Of a DNA stretch of 64,000 nucleotides, positions 8,301 to 16,386 are shown in pieces. A model generated the notes under the pieces. It saw only the letters and a program-made list of their open reading frames with translations, made no database searches and was not told where the DNA came from. The DNA comes from Demequina capsici (GTDB taxonomy: Bacteria > Actinomycetota > Actinomycetes > Actinomycetales > Demequinaceae), in the NCBI RefSeq assembly GCF_032102965.1, contig NZ_CP134880.1, positions 2,542,001 through 2,606,000 of the forward strand. The letters run 5' to 3'. The first letter of the stretch is position 1; each line of letters opens with the position of its first letter. The position numbers were made by a program, and so were the translations under genes.

Positions 8301-9680
8301 GACCGCGGGCCGGCCCAGCAGCGTCCGCGCGGCAGCGGTGTGCGGCAGCCACTGGGCCCACTGCCATGCGCCCGGATCGGCACCGGCAACGACGAGCGCA
8401 CAGTCGAGCGGAGAGTGGGTCGCGGCCAGCTGGAGAAGCAGCGCACGCGCGACGGAGTCGGCCTCTGCTCCGCCGATTCCCAGCGACCCGCACTCGCCGA
8501 GCGACGCGACGATCGGCGCGTCGGACAGGGTGGAGAATCGCGCCGTGAGGGCGGCATGCCTCTCACGTGCGCTCGCGACCCCCTCGGAGCCGTGCAGGGC
8601 CTCGGGTGGCGCGGTCGCTGCCACGGAGCCGGTGCCCAGCCTCACGGTGAGGAACTCGGTGTGCTCGGGCCTGCGCGACCAGAGCATCGGGTCGCGCTGC
8701 TCGAGGCCGCGACCTGCGGCGACGGTGGTCGGGTATCGCGCCTCGAGCGCCGCGCGCTCGTCGGGCTCCCGCGCCACCAGCCGTCGCTCGGCCTCGTCCG
8801 CCTCGGCGTCGAACGTCGCGCACAGCGCCGCGAGCCTGCGCCGACGCTCCCAGCGCGCGTCGAGGACCCCTCCGACCATCATGAGGGGCGACATCACCAC
8901 GAACACCAGCGACAGCGCGCGACCGGTGACCGCGTACATCGCGAGCCCCATGAGCGCGGGCGCGAGCAGCGCGGCCCGAGGCATCCGCCTGGGCTCGGGC
9001 TCGGCGGGCGGCTGCGGCAGCTCCACAGGCGCGTCGGGCAACGGTGGCAGGACGCGAGGCGAGGCGGTGACGACGTCCTGATCGGGATCCGCCTCGGCTC
9101 CTGCAGACACGACGTCGTCACCCAGCCGCAAGGCGGTCGCCCCGATCGCCAGCGTCTCGCCTGGGCGGAACGGGGCTCGGGTCGCAGGGGTGCCGCCGAC
9201 CACGACGCCACCGGTGGAGCCGAGGTCCACCACCTCGACGGCTGTTCCCACGTGGATCGCGACGTGCCGGAGCGCGACGAGCGGGTCCGTCAGCCTGACC
9301 GCAGCCGCATCGTCCCTGCCCACCAGGTTCGCGCCTGCCCGCAGCGGGAAGACGGCTCCCGCGTCGGGGCCGTCCACGGCCACGACCACGGCGGCCACGT
9401 CCGCCCCGGAGCTGTGCGCCGAGGCGTCGAGCAGCTCGACATGGTCACCGCGGCGCAGCCCCGCCGTCCGGAGGTCGGCCTCCGGCGCGAGCGCGCACCA
9501 CCCCTGGACGATGCCGCCCGACACCGGCAGGAACTTGAGCGTGAGCGGCCCTGCGTCGGCCGCGAGGCCGCAGCCGGGCGCGAGCCGTTCGGCGAGGTCG
9601 GCCGCGGTCGCGCCGTCGGGGAGGGTCACCTCGACGTGTCGAGGGCCGGCGGCGCCCTGAAGCGTCAGCAGCAGGTTCAT
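5346..9680 (-). CDS. EssC/YukB-type type VII secretion ATPase (FHA + three FtsK domains)
   Basis: A 1444-residue membrane ATPase. Order: N-terminal beta-rich region, FHA domain (about 95-190, with GRDDAA and GSTGGV loops), two adjacent membrane helices (about 237-275), then three FtsK/SpoIIIE domains. The first has an intact Walker A (GGTTGAGKSE, near 670) and Walker B (VIVIDEFAT, near 777). The second P-loop (GPGAGASA, near 997) has lost the lysine, and the third (GPAGSGRT, near 1263) has Arg instead. Only domain 1 should hydrolyse ATP efficiently, the known pattern for EssC. Length and the N-terminal FHA fit Firmicute-type EssC better than mycobacterial EccC. It drives export of the WXG100-like products of the following operon. 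No EssA/EssB/EsaA or EccB/D/E gene is visible in the window. Confidence 0.92.
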   Translation of the reverse strand: MNLLLTLQGAAGPRHVEVTLPDGATAADLAERLAPGCGLAADAGPLTLKFLPVSGGIVQGWCALAPEADLRTAGLRRGDHVELLDASAHSSGADVAAVVVAVDGPDAGAVFPLRAGANLVGRDDAAAVRLTDPLVALRHVAIHVGTAVEVVDLGSTGGVVVGGTPATRAPFRPGETLAIGATALRLGDDVVSAGAEADPDQDVVTASPRVLPPLPDAPVELPQPPAEPEPRRMPRAALLAPALMGLAMYAVTGRALSLVFVVMSPLMMVGGVLDARWERRRRLAALCATFDAEADEAERRLVAREPDERAALEARYPTTVAAGRGLEQRDPMLWSRRPEHTEFLTVRLGTGSVAATAPPEALHGSEGVASARERHAALTARFSTLSDAPIVASLGECGSLGIGGAEADSVARALLLQLAATHSPLDCALVVAGADPGAWQWAQWLPHTAAARTLLGRPAVATGRAVAGLVDALEDLVATRAGTDIAHAAPSARDGEHRHDAGEPGRASVVVMVDDHAPERPRLLRLAERGPDVGVHVLWSARTCARVPGACRTVVDTDRPGGPVVGHALRGGPRTALRLEHLSEREASRLARRLAPMRDAAHVTEASTALGPQVPLVSLHGAEVLDPAVHAARWRSGRMGASRGSLRALVGHASDGPMYIDLAREGPHALVGGTTGAGKSELLQAWILGMACAHGPESLSLLLVDYKGGAAFADCVRLPHAVGLVTDLDPRLATRVLTSLRAELRHRERQLAAAGAKDLDSLLESGAPAPPRLVIVIDEFATLVAEVPAFVDGVIDIAQRGRSLGLHLIMATQRPAGVIRDNLRANTNLRIALRMADEADSRDVLGDPGAAQLDPAVPGRALARTGPGRIRRFQSAFGGARSGAPGAHHVQIEVSDVDPAGWRRWPTPVDLRPPDSLGTDAERVVDALRSAHEIAGGAPVHRPWLDELPAAIPLEELPQRSGALVVGRVDDPARQRQDPLVVDLEADGGVLIVAGPGAGASAALRSFAAAAALAAQETPIHVYGIDAGGGGLAPLTPLPHVGDVVEVGDAERIRRLLGTLARTVRERRATGWDRSRGGQPRVLLLVDGAADLQAECLHVPGREQVWEDLRAVVGEGAAVGVHVALAAGRSGALHTSLRALMTRQLVLRTSDESEYALAGLRSARVPADAPPGRGFDAQSGLELQIAVPGGSPRLDAQAQALGAIAAASRAEPPARVPRMPLQVEAGQMPAHVGGLPVLGIEEQSLAPMGVALDRPFVIAGPAGSGRTAALAWLGTALRAQDHDAAIVHLSMRRSSLSTLPAWSDSLSGPDAGQRLLSGWGEALAQVAEDAGRVTVMVEHLADLGPSTSEQVLVHALRQAIRLGHVVVAEADTQSWLGPLAGDIKAARRGIVLSAEPADVQVLLGVRGPRASSAQRPPGRAVAVEPGRVSVVQIPWLPGAFSTDR

Positions 9681-9815
9681 GGTGCCTCCCGTCGTCCCGC
9701 GGGGCCGACGCTAGACCGACGAGGCGGTAGCGTCTCGCGTCGACCGTCGATCTGTGGACGGCGGCCGCGGCGCCCGGTCCCGCCCCGCGTCGGCCCTCCC
9801 GGCTAGCCTGTGTGC

Positions 9816-11099
9816 GTGGACCTCAAGCTGCCCCGCCTGCCGGACGTGCTCATCGCGGTGTCGATGCTCACGCTCGCGCTGATCACGGCGTTGGGCCTCG
9901 AGGCGCAGGAGCAGGCCCAGCAGCATGCGCACGCGTACGACGCCCTCGGCTACGCGCTGATCGCGTTGCAGGTCGCGCCGCTGGCGTTCCGCCAGAGGTA
10001 TCCGCGCGGCGTGCTGTGGGCGAGCATGCTGTTCTGGGTGATCGCCGCGGGACTGGGCTACCTGGGGTCGCCCGCGATGCTCGCCATCTACATCGCGCTG
10101 TACGGCGTCGCCTCGTACCTGCCGCCTCGGCAGGCGATCGTGCACATCGCCGCCGCCACGGGCGTGCTGATGGCGTGGATCACCGTGGGTCTGCTGGCCA
10201 CCGACTACGTGACAGCCTGGTACTACCTGCAGGGGGCGCTCGCAGTGGTCGTTCCCGTGGGGCTGGGGTTCACCGACTACCGGCGTCGGCAGCGGACCAC
10301 CGCGATCGAGCTCGACGCGCAGCGGCAGGAGCAGGCGGAGCGCACCGCCGCGGCCGACGCGGTCCGCGCCGAGCGCGCCCGCATCGCGCGCGAGCTGCAC
10401 GACGTGGTTGCCCATGAGGTGACGGTGATGACGTTGCAGGCGGAGGGGGCCCGGCGGCTCGCCGCGAGGGAGGATCCCGTGCTCGCCGAGGCGCTCGCCA
10501 CGATCTCCGACTCGGGTCGCAAGGGCCTCGCGGAGATGCAGCGCATGATCGGGGTGCTGCGGACCACCGAGCGCGAGGCGGAGGACGAGGCCGCCGAGCT
10601 CACAGGCCGCGTCCGCGGGACCGGGATGGTCGGCGCCGTGCTCGGCGACGACCTGGGGCCGATGCCGTCGCTCGCCGCGATCCCCGACCTCGTCCAGCAG
10701 GTCGAGGACGCGGGGATGCCCGTCAACCTCACGATCTCCGGCACCACGCACGTGCCCGCAGGAGTGGAGCTCAGCGCCTACCGGATCGTCCAGGAGTCGC
10801 TCACGAACGCGTTGAAGTACGCGGGCCCGGGCGCTCACGCCGAGGTCACGCTGAGGCGCCGCGCCGACTCGGTGACGATCGACGTCGAGGACGACGGACG
10901 CGGCACGATCAGCGAGGCGGCGGGCACGAGCGGCGGCCATGGGCTCGCGGGCATGCGGGAGCGCGTCGCGCAGCTCGGTGGGGACATCGAGCTCGGCCCG
11001 CGACCGGGCGGCGGCTTCCGCGTGCATGCGGTGCTGCCGGTGACGGACGACCAGGTGCGCACCGGGATGGCGCGCACCCGAACAAGGGGGAACCGATGA
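9816..11099 (+). CDS. NarL-type sensor histidine kinase (HisKA_3)
   Basis: A membrane histidine kinase of about 427 residues. Five or six hydrophobic helices fill residues 5-160, with no large outer domain, so it probably senses within the membrane. A dimerisation segment follows with RELHDVVAHEV (phospho-His near 194), then an HATPase_c domain ending GHGLAGMRERV. The -10-like TAGCCT at 9804-9809 lies seven bases before the GTG at 9816, which favours a leaderless start there; a GTG at 9810 would add only two residues. It overlaps the next gene by ATGA. The position before an ABC exporter suggests sensing of envelope stress or a peptide antibiotic (inference). Confidence 0.93.
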   Translation: MDLKLPRLPDVLIAVSMLTLALITALGLEAQEQAQQHAHAYDALGYALIALQVAPLAFRQRYPRGVLWASMLFWVIAAGLGYLGSPAMLAIYIALYGVASYLPPRQAIVHIAAATGVLMAWITVGLLATDYVTAWYYLQGALAVVVPVGLGFTDYRRRQRTTAIELDAQRQEQAERTAAADAVRAERARIARELHDVVAHEVTVMTLQAEGARRLAAREDPVLAEALATISDSGRKGLAEMQRMIGVLRTTEREAEDEAAELTGRVRGTGMVGAVLGDDLGPMPSLAAIPDLVQQVEDAGMPVNLTISGTTHVPAGVELSAYRIVQESLTNALKYAGPGAHAEVTLRRRADSVTIDVEDDGRGTISEAAGTSGGHGLAGMRERVAQLGGDIELGPRPGGGFRVHAVLPVTDDQVRTGMARTRTRGNR

Positions 11100-11797
11100 T
11101 CAAGGTGGCGTTGGTCGACGACCAGCAGATGGTGCGGGTGGGGCTGAGGATGATCCTCGAGTCCGAGGACGACATCCGGGTGTGCTGCGAGGCCGCGGAC
11201 GGCAACCAGGCTCTGGAGCTGGCCGACACCCACGCAGCCGACGTGGTGCTGATGGACGTGCGCATGCCGGGGATGGACGGGATCGCCGCGACGCGCGCAC
11301 TGATCGCGAAGCAGCCGGACGCCCGCATCGTGATCCTCACCACCTTCGACGACGACGAGTACGTCTACGAGGCGCTTCGTGCCGGCGCGTCGGGCTTCCT
11401 GCTCAAGAGCGCCGACGGTGACACGCTCGTCGAGGCCGTCCGCATCGTCGCCGGCGGCGAGGCGCTGCTGGCGCCCGAGGTGACGCGACGCGTGATCGAG
11501 CGCTTCGCCTCGTCGGCGCCGCACGCCGCCGCGGACCCGGAGCCGACCGCGCCCCAGGGGGACGTGCCCCACCAGCCCTCACCCGAGGCGATCGGCGACC
11601 TCTCGGACCGCGAGGTCGAGGTCCTTCAGCTCATGGCACGCGGGCTGTCCAACCAGGAGATCGCCGCCGAGCTGTTCGTGTCCAACACCACCGTGAAGAC
11701 GCACGTCAGCCACATCCTCACCAAGCTCGGCGTGCGCGACCGCGTGCAGGCCGTGGTCGAGGCGTACGACTCCGGGATCGTCCTCCCCCGAGGTTGA
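11096..11797 (+). CDS. NarL/LuxR-family response regulator
   Basis: A 233-residue regulator coupled to the kinase upstream. The receiver domain begins IKVALVDDQQMVRVGL, with phospho-Asp near 54 in LMDVRMPGMDG and Lys in LLKSADGD. A variable linker of about 30 residues rich in Pro and Ala (around 140-165) precedes the LuxR HTH, LSDREVEVLQLMARGLSNQEI, at about 165-228. The downstream ABC exporter pair starts 144 bases later and is the most likely target of this regulator. Confidence 0.94.
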   Translation: MIKVALVDDQQMVRVGLRMILESEDDIRVCCEAADGNQALELADTHAADVVLMDVRMPGMDGIAATRALIAKQPDARIVILTTFDDDEYVYEALRAGASGFLLKSADGDTLVEAVRIVAGGEALLAPEVTRRVIERFASSAPHAAADPEPTAPQGDVPHQPSPEAIGDLSDREVEVLQLMARGLSNQEIAAELFVSNTTVKTHVSHILTKLGVRDRVQAVVEAYDSGIVLPRG

Positions 11798-11941
11798 CGC
11801 TCGGGGACAACCCCGGCGTCGTCCACGCGAACGACGGCCGCGAACCGTCCTGAAGGACGATGCCCAGCCGCGTCCGACGCGTCCACACTGGACCCGTCAG
11901 ACGTACCGCGCAGCTCGCGCGGGCTTCATGAAGGGGACAGC

Positions 11942-12676
11942 ATGACCACCACCTCCCTCGCCGCCACGATGCGCGGCGGCTACAAGGACTACGGCTTCGG
12001 CGACACCGCCGTGCGGGCGCTCGACGGGATCAACGTCGACATCGCCCGCCACGAGTTCACCGCGATCATGGGCCCGTCGGGCTCGGGCAAGTCGACCCTG
12101 CTCCACACCCTCGCCGGCCTCGACAAGCTCACCGCAGGCGAGTCGTCGATCGCCGACATCGTGATCACCCAGCTGCCCGAGGCGAAGGTCACGGAGGTCC
12201 GTCGCGACCACATCGGCTTCGTCTTCCAGTCGTTCAACCTGATCCCGTCGCTCACCGCGAAGGAGAACATCACCCTTCCGCTCGACATCTCCGGCAAGCC
12301 CGTCGAGAAGTCGTGGTTCGACGAGATCATCGGGATCCTCGGTCTCGGGGACCGCCTCACCCACCTCCCAGCGGAGCTGTCGGGCGGCCAGCAGCAGCGC
12401 GTCGCCGTCGCACGTGCCCTCGTCGCCCGGCCGGAGATCATCTTCGCCGACGAGCCGTCCGGCAACCTGGACTCCCGCTCCGGCGCCGAGCTGCTCGGCT
12501 TCATGCGTCGCGCCGTGAAGGAGTTCGGCCAGACCATCGTCATGGTCACGCATGACCCGTCCGCCGCCGCGTACGCCGACCGCATCCTGTTCCTCGAGGA
12601 CGGGCAGATCGTCGACGAGATGCGCGAGCCGACCGCCGACCGCGTCCTCGACCGCATGAAGCAGATGGGGCACTGA
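11942..12676 (+). CDS. ABC transporter ATP-binding protein (MacB/LolD type)
   Basis: A 244-residue ATPase of the class that powers FtsX-fold exporters. Walker A GPSGSGKST near 45, Q-loop, signature LSGGQQQRVAVARAL near 147, Walker B IIFADEPSGNLD and the H-loop (MVTHD) are all intact; EPSGNLDS is characteristic of the MacB/LolD branch. The ATG follows a GAAGGGGA ribosome site, and the stop overlaps the permease start (TGATG). Together with the permease and the NarL-type system upstream it forms the usual sensor-exporter cassette. Confidence 0.95.
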   Translation: MTTTSLAATMRGGYKDYGFGDTAVRALDGINVDIARHEFTAIMGPSGSGKSTLLHTLAGLDKLTAGESSIADIVITQLPEAKVTEVRRDHIGFVFQSFNLIPSLTAKENITLPLDISGKPVEKSWFDEIIGILGLGDRLTHLPAELSGGQQQRVAVARALVARPEIIFADEPSGNLDSRSGAELLGFMRRAVKEFGQTIVMVTHDPSAAAYADRILFLEDGQIVDEMREPTADRVLDRMKQMGH

Positions 12677-15219
12677 TGTTCCGTCTCGCCTACAAGTCCG
12701 TCAAGCACAACCCGAAGCGGTTGGTGCTCACGGCGGTCGCGGTGGCGCTCGGAGTGGCGCTCGTCGCCGCGACCCTCACCCTGACCAACGCGCTCTCGAG
12801 CGGCTTCGACAAGCTGTTCGGGGAGATCTACGCCACCACCGACGTGGTCGTGGAGCAGGTCCCGACCGACCAGGCGGCCGGCACCGGGAACAGCATGTTC
12901 GACGCCTCGACGTCGATCTTCACGCAGCAGGACCTCGCAGCGATCGAGGCCGTCGACGGCGTCGCGGCCGCGTACGGAGGCATCCAGGTCGACGGCACCG
13001 TCCTCCCGAACGGCTACGAGCCGTCCGGCGACCTCATGTCCGGCACGGGCGGCGGCCCCACCCAGATGTTCAACTGGACCGGTGAGCCGAAGGTCGACAA
13101 GGCCACGCTCGTGGAGGGCGCCGCACCCACCTCCGACGACCAGATCGTGCTCGACGTCGACTCGGCGCCTCGCCTCGGCTACGCGATCGGGGACACCGTC
13201 ACCGTCGCCATGAACGACGGCGTCTCCGAGTTCACGCTCGTGGGCCTCGTGCGCTTCGGCGAGTCCAACTCGCTGCAGGGCGCCACGCTCGCCTACGTCA
13301 CCGAGGCGGAGGCGCACGCGCTCGTGGGCGACGACGGATTCCAGCAGATCGCCGTCGTCACCGCCGACGGGGCTGACAAGGATGCGGTCGCCGCGGCGAT
13401 CAACGAGATCCTGCCCGATGGCACGCGCGCCATCACAGGTGAGAAGAAGGCCGCCGAGCAGGCGTCCCAACTCGACGACATCCTCCAGTACATCGACATC
13501 TTCGCGATCGCGTTCGGCCTGATCGCGCTGTTCGTCGGCTCGTACATCATCGTGAACACGTTCCGCATCATCGTCACACAGCGCACCAGGGAGTTCGGCC
13601 TGATGCGAGCGATCGGCGTCACCGGACGCCAGCTGCGCACGATGATCCTGCTCGAGGCTGTCGTGATCGCCGTCGTGTCCGCGACGATCGGCATCATCCT
13701 CGGATACCTGGGCGCGCTCGGCATGTCCGCCCTCGTGGAGGCGTTCTCAGGAGACCTGTTCGGAACCGTGACGCTGCCGATCGACGCCGTCCTGTACAGC
13801 TACGCGCTCGGCGCGCTCGTCACGCTCGTGTCGGCCCTGCTGCCCGCCATCCACGCGTCCACGATCTCCCCCATGGAGGCGCTGCGGGAGGCCGCGACCG
13901 AGTCCAAGAAGCCGCTCAAGGTGCGCAACATCGTGGGCGGCGCGATCGCGGCGCTCGGGCTCGTGGCTGTCGCGGTCGGCCTCTACACCGGCATCGAGAA
14001 CCCGTACATCTACGTGGGCGCCGGCGCCATGGCGCTCGTCATCGGCGTGACCCTGCTGGCCGCGCAGGTGCTGGTGCCGCTGGCATTCGGGCTGCGGGAC
14101 GTGCTCACGCGTGTGTTCAAGATCGACGGGAAGCTGGCGGCGAACAACATCCGTCGCGAGCCGCGTCGCAGCGCGAACACGGCTGCGGCGCTGATGATCG
14201 GCGTCATGCTGCTGGCTCTGGTGGCGACGTTCACCGAGTCCCTCAAGGCGGTCGTGACGAGCCAGTTCAGCCAGATCGAGGCGGACTTCTTCGCGCTCAG
14301 CACCGGCGGGACGGTTCCGCAAGGCGCGATCGACATCATCTCCGGCACCGACGGGGTCGACTTCGTGACGACCATCGCGCTCGAGTCCGCCCAGTACGAC
14401 GGCACCCCTGAGTCGGTGGCGGTGATCGAGGCGGACAAGGCGGACCTCGCCTACGACTACGACAACACGCCGAACTTCGACCAGATCGACGGCGGAGTGT
14501 TCATCGGGCCCGACATCCAGGCGCTCGGGGTCCAGGTGGGCGACGAGGTCACCCTCACCGGCACCGACGGTACCGCGACGCTCCAGGTGACCGGCCTGTA
14601 CAACACCGAGGGCGACGCCTCATTCTGGGTGGACACGGCCCAGGGCGACGCGCTGTTCGGCACGGTCGAGGCCTCGCAGGCGCTCGTCGTGCTGGACGAC
14701 GGCGTGGACGTCGACGCGATGCAGACGACCCTGTCCGCCGAGCTGGCGCAGGACTACCCGCTCGTGGTGCTGCAGCAGCCCGGTCAGCTCGCGCAGCTGG
14801 CGAACACGTTCATCGATCTGCTGCTCGGCGTCATCTCCGCGTTGCTGGGTGCGGCGCTGATCATCGCGATCCTGGGCGTGGCGAACACCCTGCTGCTGTC
14901 GGTGACGGAGCGGACCCGGGAGATCGGCCTGCTGCGTGCCGTCGGCGTCCGCAAGTCCTCGATCTGGCGGATGATCACGATCGAGTCGATGGTCATGGCG
15001 ATCTTCGGCACGATCCTGGGGATGATCCTGGGCGTGGGCCTGGGTGCCGCGCTGGTGAAGGCGCTTGCCGAGTTCGGCTTCACGACGGTCGCGATCCCGT
15101 GGGTGTGGCTGATCGTCTACACGGTCGGAGCTGCGATCTCCGGCGTGATCGCCGCCATCTGGCCCGCCTGGAGGGCGTCCCGGATGGACATCCTCAAGGC
15201 GATCGCCACGGACGGCTGA
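12676..15219 (+). CDS. FtsX-like ABC transporter permease
   Basis: An 847-residue permease with the duplicated FtsX layout: a first membrane helix (about 15-38), an extracellular MacB-PCD region, three helices (about 275-390) with FRIIVTQRTREFGLMRAIGV, an inner helix pair, a second outer domain (about 500-700), and a final three-helix block with LLSVTERTREIGLLRAVGV. The repeated TRE(F/I)GL(M/L)RA(I/V)GV coupling motif marks the two halves. It exports or extracts a substrate from the membrane (lipid, peptide or lipoprotein); substrate unknown. Ends in a long hairpin shared with murB. Confidence 0.94.
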   Translation: MFRLAYKSVKHNPKRLVLTAVAVALGVALVAATLTLTNALSSGFDKLFGEIYATTDVVVEQVPTDQAAGTGNSMFDASTSIFTQQDLAAIEAVDGVAAAYGGIQVDGTVLPNGYEPSGDLMSGTGGGPTQMFNWTGEPKVDKATLVEGAAPTSDDQIVLDVDSAPRLGYAIGDTVTVAMNDGVSEFTLVGLVRFGESNSLQGATLAYVTEAEAHALVGDDGFQQIAVVTADGADKDAVAAAINEILPDGTRAITGEKKAAEQASQLDDILQYIDIFAIAFGLIALFVGSYIIVNTFRIIVTQRTREFGLMRAIGVTGRQLRTMILLEAVVIAVVSATIGIILGYLGALGMSALVEAFSGDLFGTVTLPIDAVLYSYALGALVTLVSALLPAIHASTISPMEALREAATESKKPLKVRNIVGGAIAALGLVAVAVGLYTGIENPYIYVGAGAMALVIGVTLLAAQVLVPLAFGLRDVLTRVFKIDGKLAANNIRREPRRSANTAAALMIGVMLLALVATFTESLKAVVTSQFSQIEADFFALSTGGTVPQGAIDIISGTDGVDFVTTIALESAQYDGTPESVAVIEADKADLAYDYDNTPNFDQIDGGVFIGPDIQALGVQVGDEVTLTGTDGTATLQVTGLYNTEGDASFWVDTAQGDALFGTVEASQALVVLDDGVDVDAMQTTLSAELAQDYPLVVLQQPGQLAQLANTFIDLLLGVISALLGAALIIAILGVANTLLLSVTERTREIGLLRAVGVRKSSIWRMITIESMVMAIFGTILGMILGVGLGAALVKALAEFGFTTVAIPWVWLIVYTVGAAISGVIAAIWPAWRASRMDILKAIATDG

Positions 15220-15262
15220 CCCGGACCGGCCGCCCGGCGGCCGAATCCGTGGTCGCGACGTT

Positions 15263-15300
15263 CGCGAAGGCCCTGGAGCGCACGCTCCGGGGTCTTCGCG
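15263..15300. terminator. Bidirectional hairpin between permease gene and murB
   Basis: An 18-bp stem (two G-U pairs when read as RNA, closed by a C-G pair) with a 2-3 base loop lies between the converging FtsX permease and murB genes. Arms begin CGCGAAGGCCCTGG and end CTTCGCG. There is no clear U-run, as is common for high-GC terminators. Confidence 0.7.
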
Positions 15301-15314
15301 CGTCGCAGGCGACG

Positions 15315-16373
15315 TCAGAGCGTGGCGCCCACAAGGACCGGCTCGGGCACGAGCATGATGCCGAAGCGATCCGCGACACCGCCACGGATCACGCGCGCCA
15401 GCTCCAGCAGGTCGTCCGCCGAGGCGCCTCCCCGGTTGGTGAGCGCCAGCGTGTGCTTGGTGCTGAGCGAGGCCGGCGCGTCGGGCCCGACGGCGAAGCC
15501 GCGCGGGAAGCCCGCCTGCTCGATCAGCCAGGCCGCGGACGTCTTGACACGCGCCTCGTCGCCGGTGGCGTACGCGGGTGCGCCATCGGGAAGCGCGCCC
15601 GCAGGCACGATGGGGTTGGTGAAGAACGAGCCCGCGGACCAGGTGTCGTGGTCCGAGGCATCCAGCACCATTCCCTTGGAGGCGCGCAGCGCGAGCACCG
15701 CCTGCCGCACGTCGGTGATCGGCACGCGCGTGCCCAGCTCGACGTCCAGCGCAGTCGCGAGCTGCTGGTAGCGGATCGGCGCGGAGATGCTCGCCATACG
15801 CGTGTGGAACGTGACGTCCATGACGACGTAGCGCGGCGTCGGCCCCCAGGGACCGTCGGTCATGGTGCGCTTCAGCATGGAGTCGCGGTAGCCGAACTGC
15901 GCCTTCACGAGCGGCAGCGACGTGACGGCCTGACGCTCGCGGTCCCACGTGCGGACCAGGGCGACGATGTCCTTGACCTCGGCGCCGTACGCCCCCACGT
16001 TCTGGACGGGTGTGGCGCCGGTGGAGCCCGGGATGCCCGAGAGCGCCTCGAAGCCGCTCCATCGCGAGGCGACCGCCTGGTCGACCAACGCGTCCCACGG
16101 CATGCCTGCGGTGGCGGTGATCTCCAGCCCTCCGCACGACCCGTGGTTGGCGAGCGACACGTCGGTCCTGGTGTCCTTGACGACGCGACCGTCGAAGCCC
16201 TGATCGCCGATCAGCAGGTTGGACCCGCCTCCGATGACGAGCAGCGGCGTGCCGTCGGCGTCCGCGCTCCGGACGGCGTCGATGAGCTCCGACTCGGTGC
16301 TCGCCTCGACCAGGTCGCGTGCGGGCCCCCCGACCCGGAAGGTGGTGAGATCGGCCAGGCGGGGTGACGTCAT
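15315..16373 (-). CDS. murB: UDP-N-acetylenolpyruvoylglucosamine reductase MurB
   Basis: Cytosolic FAD enzyme that uses NADPH to reduce UDP-GlcNAc-enolpyruvate to UDP-MurNAc in peptidoglycan synthesis; 352 residues. FAD-binding VIGGGSNLLI is near 50-60, IPGSTGATPVQNVGAYG near 115-135, and the catalytic-Ser segment AGSFFTNP near 245-252; the C-terminal PEPVLVG carries the expected acidic residue. The ATG at 16373 begins MTSPRLADLTTFRVGG, the normal MurB N-terminus; a longer frame opening at 16850 overlaps the MFS gene and is not used. Confidence 0.96.
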   Translation of the reverse strand: MTSPRLADLTTFRVGGPARDLVEASTESELIDAVRSADADGTPLLVIGGGSNLLIGDQGFDGRVVKDTRTDVSLANHGSCGGLEITATAGMPWDALVDQAVASRWSGFEALSGIPGSTGATPVQNVGAYGAEVKDIVALVRTWDRERQAVTSLPLVKAQFGYRDSMLKRTMTDGPWGPTPRYVVMDVTFHTRMASISAPIRYQQLATALDVELGTRVPITDVRQAVLALRASKGMVLDASDHDTWSAGSFFTNPIVPAGALPDGAPAYATGDEARVKTSAAWLIEQAGFPRGFAVGPDAPASLSTKHTLALTNRGGASADDLLELARVIRGGVADRFGIMLVPEPVLVGATL

Positions 16374-16386
16374 GCGTCCAGCGTAG

